NCBI GenBank assembly: GCA_001871685.1
Contig: MNVK01000081.1
Span: forward strand, 1-8,240
Source of the DNA: Nitrospirae bacterium CG1_02_44_142
GTDB taxonomy: Bacteria > Nitrospirota > Thermodesulfovibrionia > Thermodesulfovibrionales > UBA1546
Reading direction: 5' to 3'
Length of the DNA: 8,240 nucleotides
This document shows, in pieces, positions 5,433 through 8,240 of the stretch. The notes under the pieces were generated by a model. It ran no database searches. It saw only the letters and a list, made by a program, of their open reading frames with translations, and had not been told where the DNA came from. Made by a program: the position numbers and the translations under genes. Within the stretch, counting starts at the first letter, position 1; each line of letters begins with the position of its first letter.

Positions 5433-5461
5433 GGACAGTATTGGACTGTCCCCTTTTTTTT
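5433..5461 (+). terminator. Palindrome with T-run, plus-strand terminator or REP-like unit
   Basis: GGACAGT (5433-5439) pairs with ACTGTCC (5445-5451) around a 5-nt loop. CC then precedes eight T residues (5454-5461). On the plus strand this has the form of an intrinsic terminator, but the genes on both sides run on the minus strand, where the T-run becomes an A-run ahead of the stem. Two imperfect 10-bp copies (AGTATCGGAC, AGTATTGGAC, 5427-5446) overlap the stem. CTGTCCCC followed by T's also occurs at the insertion sequence's target (4437-4444), which suggests a dispersed repeat rather than a working terminator. Confidence 0.45.
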
Positions 5462-7054
5462 CTATCTCTTTCTCTTTTTCCCTGAACTTTTTTTCTTCAA
5501 ATTCTTATCATCTGCCGGCTGTAATATTTCTGTTTGGACTGCTTTTGGCGCCTCGCTTTCTGCTTTTAGTTCAACCGGGTCCGTGACAGATTGCGCCTGA
5601 TCAATTTTATCAAGAATCTGCCTAATCATATCATTTGCAATAGCGCTTACAACCGATTTCATAATGCTGTCTTCCCCCGTTAAATCCCGCCTTGCATTAG
5701 CAAGAGCCGTAATTGCCGGGCCAACCCTTATCTGAGAAAGGTCTTTACTGAAGTCTGCGGCATATGTAACGCTGTCTCCCTTTTTGACATTTATATTGTG
5801 ATAAATAACTTGTTCTCCGCTTGAAACGCTAAGAACCTTCATAGAGCCTGTAAGCGATACACTGATATTTTCAGATATCTGCCTAAAATGCACATTCACA
5901 TCTCTGCTACAGGAGCCGTTATATGGCTTGCCCTTATGATATCGTATGCAGTCATAAGACTCTGTGACTGTAGTCTGTCTGTTTTCTTGTTTTTGCACCG
6001 GTTTATTAAAATAAACCTGAGAGAGCTTCCCGAATATCAGATAATGAACTCCCTTGAGCCGCTTAAATGTTGAGTACTCATCAGTAATGCCGGACATCCC
6101 CAATTTTTGTTCGCTCAAGACAGTTTCCAGTTCATCCCTGTCCATAATACGTATAAATTGACTGGCTCTTTTCTGCAGGCTTGATTTAATTTCATCAAAA
6201 ACAAGATCTCCCATTGAGGCGCCACCGATATTCCTGCCTGTTGGATTATCAAATTTTATGAAGGCAATCTTAGTGATAGCGCACGCCTCAGCCTCTTTTA
6301 TTTTTTCATTTACATTTTTAAAGTCAGGCTTGATTCTTGTAACTTCATTAAAATCATTCCACGCATTTCTGCAGAGCTGTTTTGAAAGAAAATACTCACC
6401 CAATGAATAATACAGATTTGCTGCTTTATTAACAGCGTCTTTATAGCCTTTTATTATTATGTTGGCATTTTCATAATTCTTTGCGGCATTGCGAAATCCT
6501 CTTTGTGCCTCAAATTTCCGGGCAATCCTGTAATAAGATTCCGCTGTTTTTTCTATGCTGTCTTTATATGGATTATTATGCCTTAATGCATCTTTGTATC
6601 TTTGAATCGCATTGCTGTAATCTTCGCCGACAAAAAGGCTCTCAGCCTCTTTGTAATACTTCTCGGACGACGATGACCTCATCTCTATAATCTTTGCTCT
6701 TGCGTTTATGGCGGCAAAGTTCAGGCAGTTGTATGAATTTATCCTGTCAAGAAAATTAGCGAGGTCGCTGTATTGCCTCATTGCCGACTCAAAGTCATTT
6801 GTCTTTTCAGAATTTTCAGCAATAGATAGTTTTTGGTCATACGCCTGTCTTGAAATCTGGCACAGTTTTATCTTGGCATCTTTATTATCACGCTCTAAAT
6901 TCAGCGCAGTTAGATATTCCTGAGATGCGCCGTAATAATTTTTCATTTGAGAGAGTTCGTCACCGCGTTTTACAGCCTGATAAGCTGCTGAACATCCCCA
7001 GACAAACGCAAGAAGCATTGATAAGCTAAAAACTAAATACCTTTTTACTTTCAT
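5462..7054 (-). CDS. TPR-repeat lipoprotein with C-terminal CsgG-like domain
   Basis: This 530-residue protein is probably anchored to a membrane by its N-terminus. The signal MKVKRYLVFSLSMLLAFVWGC ends in VWG-C21, an acceptable lipobox with an unusual Trp at -2. Residues about 25-255 are helical repeats of TPR type (GASQEYLTALNLERDNKDA, YSNAIQRYKDALRHNNPYKD, NAAKNYENANIIIKGYKDA, AWNDFNEVTRIKPDFK). Residues 262-345 match the CsgG/LpoB-type fold: TKIAFIKFDN, then IRIMDRDELETVLSEQKLGM, then GVHYLIFGKLS. A following beta region (350-435) holds C369 and C382, possibly a disulfide. The last residues are Lys/Arg-rich (KKKSSGKKRKR). CsgG itself is a secretion pore, but many TPR-CsgG fusions have unknown roles, so an envelope scaffold or assembly role is inferred. 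The start has GGAGGG 6 nt upstream and overlaps the methyltransferase stop by 4 nt. Confidence 0.85.
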   Translation of the reverse strand: MKVKRYLVFSLSMLLAFVWGCSAAYQAVKRGDELSQMKNYYGASQEYLTALNLERDNKDAKIKLCQISRQAYDQKLSIAENSEKTNDFESAMRQYSDLANFLDRINSYNCLNFAAINARAKIIEMRSSSSEKYYKEAESLFVGEDYSNAIQRYKDALRHNNPYKDSIEKTAESYYRIARKFEAQRGFRNAAKNYENANIIIKGYKDAVNKAANLYYSLGEYFLSKQLCRNAWNDFNEVTRIKPDFKNVNEKIKEAEACAITKIAFIKFDNPTGRNIGGASMGDLVFDEIKSSLQKRASQFIRIMDRDELETVLSEQKLGMSGITDEYSTFKRLKGVHYLIFGKLSQVYFNKPVQKQENRQTTVTESYDCIRYHKGKPYNGSCSRDVNVHFRQISENISVSLTGSMKVLSVSSGEQVIYHNINVKKGDSVTYAADFSKDLSQIRVGPAITALANARRDLTGEDSIMKSVVSAIANDMIRQILDKIDQAQSVTDPVELKAESEAPKAVQTEILQPADDKNLKKKSSGKKRKR

Positions 7055-8007
7055 ACACTACCCTCCTTTTTGTATATGACTAAAAATATGTTTATACCCA
7101 ACGGTTCAGGTTCAAAGGATACGCTGTCAGCTGGTATTCCAGCTCTATTGCATATCTCGGCCATTTCGCTTTCCATGCGGTGAATTAAAAACCAGCCCAG
7201 ACACCATTCCATCTGGTTACGATTAGGATTACGGGGATGAAAATTACCAATGATGATACGACCCCCATTATCTAACCAGTGCCACATTCGTCCGAGAAGT
7301 GCAGTGGCAAGGCGATTATCAAGGTAATCAAAGAGCCCTGAAACCCATATTAGGCTATATTTTTGTTTTGGACGAATATGAAATACATTGGCCACTTCCC
7401 ACTTGAGTTCTAATGAATCAGAAAAATCTCCGTTGAACAGACTTTTTGAATGCTCAATTGCTCTTCTGTCCTGATCAACAAAATGAAAAGAACAGTTAAA
7501 GACTGTTGTGTTAAGCGTTCGCATTGCCTCCAGAACCTCATGACAGGAGCCGCAAGCCAGGCTTAATACGGATGTCTTATCATTTTCTTGGCAGGATGAG
7601 TAAAGCATTTCTGCAAAGAATTTCTTGCGGTTTCTAACAGCATGCGCGGCAGGTTGTCTCAGGAACATCTTATCCCAGAGCAAACCTTTTCCCTGCGAAC
7701 AGGGCTTGTTTTTATATAGCATGTCAATCAAACGGAAATCTCCGGGATAACCCAAAGGTTTTTCCCTTGCGTGTTTCATAACGATACTGCTATCAAGCTC
7801 TCTCCCTGATAGCTCATAGCACCATCTCATAAGTTCCTCCCGATGTTCCGGAATAAGTTTCGCTGATTCATTGATTTGGCTAAGTCTGCGTTCAACCTCC
7901 CTATCGAAAATTGCATCTTCCACGGTTTCAATAGAGGAGAAGAATTCCGGCAATGATTCGGTTTCCTTCTTTATCTGCTGCATTAAATCTTGTTTTCCTT
8001 TACCCAA
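7051..8007 (-). CDS. Class I SAM-dependent methyltransferase, PhcB-annotated type
   Basis: This 318-residue cytoplasmic enzyme transfers methyl groups from S-adenosylmethionine to an unknown acceptor. The C-terminal half is a Rossmann methyltransferase: motif I reads VLSLACGSCHEVLEAM (147-162), the acidic loop HFVDQD (175-180) should hold the SAM ribose, and YSLIWVSGLFDYLDN (217-231) and NGGRIIIGNF (247-256) are the later strands. The N-terminal half is helical and carries KPLGYPGDFRLIDMLY (83-98), a GY.GD motif typical of proteins annotated as extracellular-factor 3-hydroxypalmitate methyl ester biosynthesis enzymes (PhcB type). Making a methyl-ester signal is therefore possible but unproven. 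The start chosen is TTG at 8007, with GAGGT 5 nt upstream; an ATG at 7983 (residue 9) is the alternative. It overlaps the regulator gene by 8 nt and the lipoprotein gene by 4 nt. Confidence 0.85.
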   Translation of the reverse strand: MGKGKQDLMQQIKKETESLPEFFSSIETVEDAIFDREVERRLSQINESAKLIPEHREELMRWCYELSGRELDSSIVMKHAREKPLGYPGDFRLIDMLYKNKPCSQGKGLLWDKMFLRQPAAHAVRNRKKFFAEMLYSSCQENDKTSVLSLACGSCHEVLEAMRTLNTTVFNCSFHFVDQDRRAIEHSKSLFNGDFSDSLELKWEVANVFHIRPKQKYSLIWVSGLFDYLDNRLATALLGRMWHWLDNGGRIIIGNFHPRNPNRNQMEWCLGWFLIHRMESEMAEICNRAGIPADSVSFEPEPLGINIFLVIYKKEGSV

Positions 8008-8240
8008 AAAATACCTCTAATAACCTCATTGCTTTTTGCCGTTCGCTATCCTCCCTTCCGGCAGAAAGTTCTCTGACCTTCGTAAGAAGGTAATCGTTTA
8101 TATGCGGACAGTTGTTCATGGACAGGATTTCGCAAATAGGAACTTGCAGCGCTTCTGAAAGCCTGCTGATTATAAGTGCAGTAGGATTTTTCTCACCACG
8201 CTCTATCTCGCCGAGGTATTTTGCGTTTATGCCTGCCATT
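8000..8240 (-). CDS. XRE-family transcriptional regulator, 5' end outside the window
   Basis: The visible 79-80 residues begin within a helix-turn-helix: AGINAKYLGEIERGEKNPT is the second half of a lambda-repressor (XRE) domain, followed by ALIISRLSEALQVPICEIL. A Met is the first complete residue in view, but it replaces the residue before 'AGI' inside the fold, so the true start must lie upstream of the window. The rest (MNNCPHINDYLLTKVRELS... RLLEVFFG) is a short helical tail with no ligand-binding domain. The stop codon lies 8 nt inside the methyltransferase gene, so the two are co-translated. It probably regulates its own operon. Its operator is not visible here. Confidence 0.88.
   Translation of the reverse strand, partial: MAGINAKYLGEIERGEKNPTALIISRLSEALQVPICEILSMNNCPHINDYLLTKVRELSAGREDSERQKAMRLLEVFFG

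Noticed and set aside
5433..5461. Terminator ending the lipoprotein transcript
   Set aside because: The T-run is on the plus strand. For the minus-strand operon it is an A-run placed before the stem, so it cannot act as an intrinsic terminator in that direction.
1..8240. CRISPR array, tRNA or rRNA genes
   Set aside because: No regularly spaced repeats of suitable length and no recognisable tRNA or rRNA sequence were seen on either strand by eye.

Overview
The window reads as chromosomal DNA from an uncultured or poorly studied Gram-negative bacterium. Evidence is two Sec-type signal peptides, a probable lipoprotein with a CsgG-like domain, an LPP20-like envelope protein, and moderately AT-rich coding sequence with good GGAGG-type ribosome binding sites. 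The tandem hairpin near the left edge and the CTGTCCCC palindrome resemble dispersed repeats I associate with Nitrospirota and Desulfobacterota genomes. That placement is an impression, not a measurement.

Layout, left to right. (1) 1-233: possible 5' end of a minus-strand gene, a 59-bp double-hairpin repeat, and a weak 22-codon ORF. (2) 234-1838, minus: a secreted 534-aa protein with two PPC-like beta modules, a PYQPP-rich linker and an LCCL-like domain, expressed from a good sigma70-type promoter at 1901-1929. (3) 2062-2723, minus: a two-gene module of a PIN-domain ribonuclease-like protein and a small downstream partner, overlapping by 4 nt, which looks like a toxin-antitoxin pair in toxin-first order. 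Its extended -10 box would give an almost leaderless mRNA. (4) 2853-4435: an apparently intact IS1182-type insertion sequence with 27-bp perfect terminal inverted repeats, a 486-codon DDE transposase on the plus strand and a 5-bp target duplication (GCTGT). (5) 4441-4788: no convincing gene; then a start-less open frame on the minus strand (4789-4986) that looks like protein and overlaps the end of the next gene in another frame. (6) 4920-8240, minus: a compact cluster, read from right to left, of an XRE-type regulator (cut by the window edge), a SAM-dependent methyltransferase of the type annotated near PhcB, a TPR plus CsgG-like lipoprotein, and an LPP20-like exported protein.

The cluster in (6) is the most coherent unit. 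The regulator overlaps the methyltransferase by 8 nt and the methyltransferase overlaps the lipoprotein by 4 nt, so these three are very likely one translationally coupled operon. The LPP20-like gene follows after 68 bp that hold a palindrome. The arrangement suggests a regulated envelope function in which a cytoplasmic methyltransferase is made together with two exported proteins. No known pathway can be assigned from sequence alone. The rest of the window is accessory in character: a toxin-antitoxin-like pair, an insertion sequence, repeats and a gene remnant.
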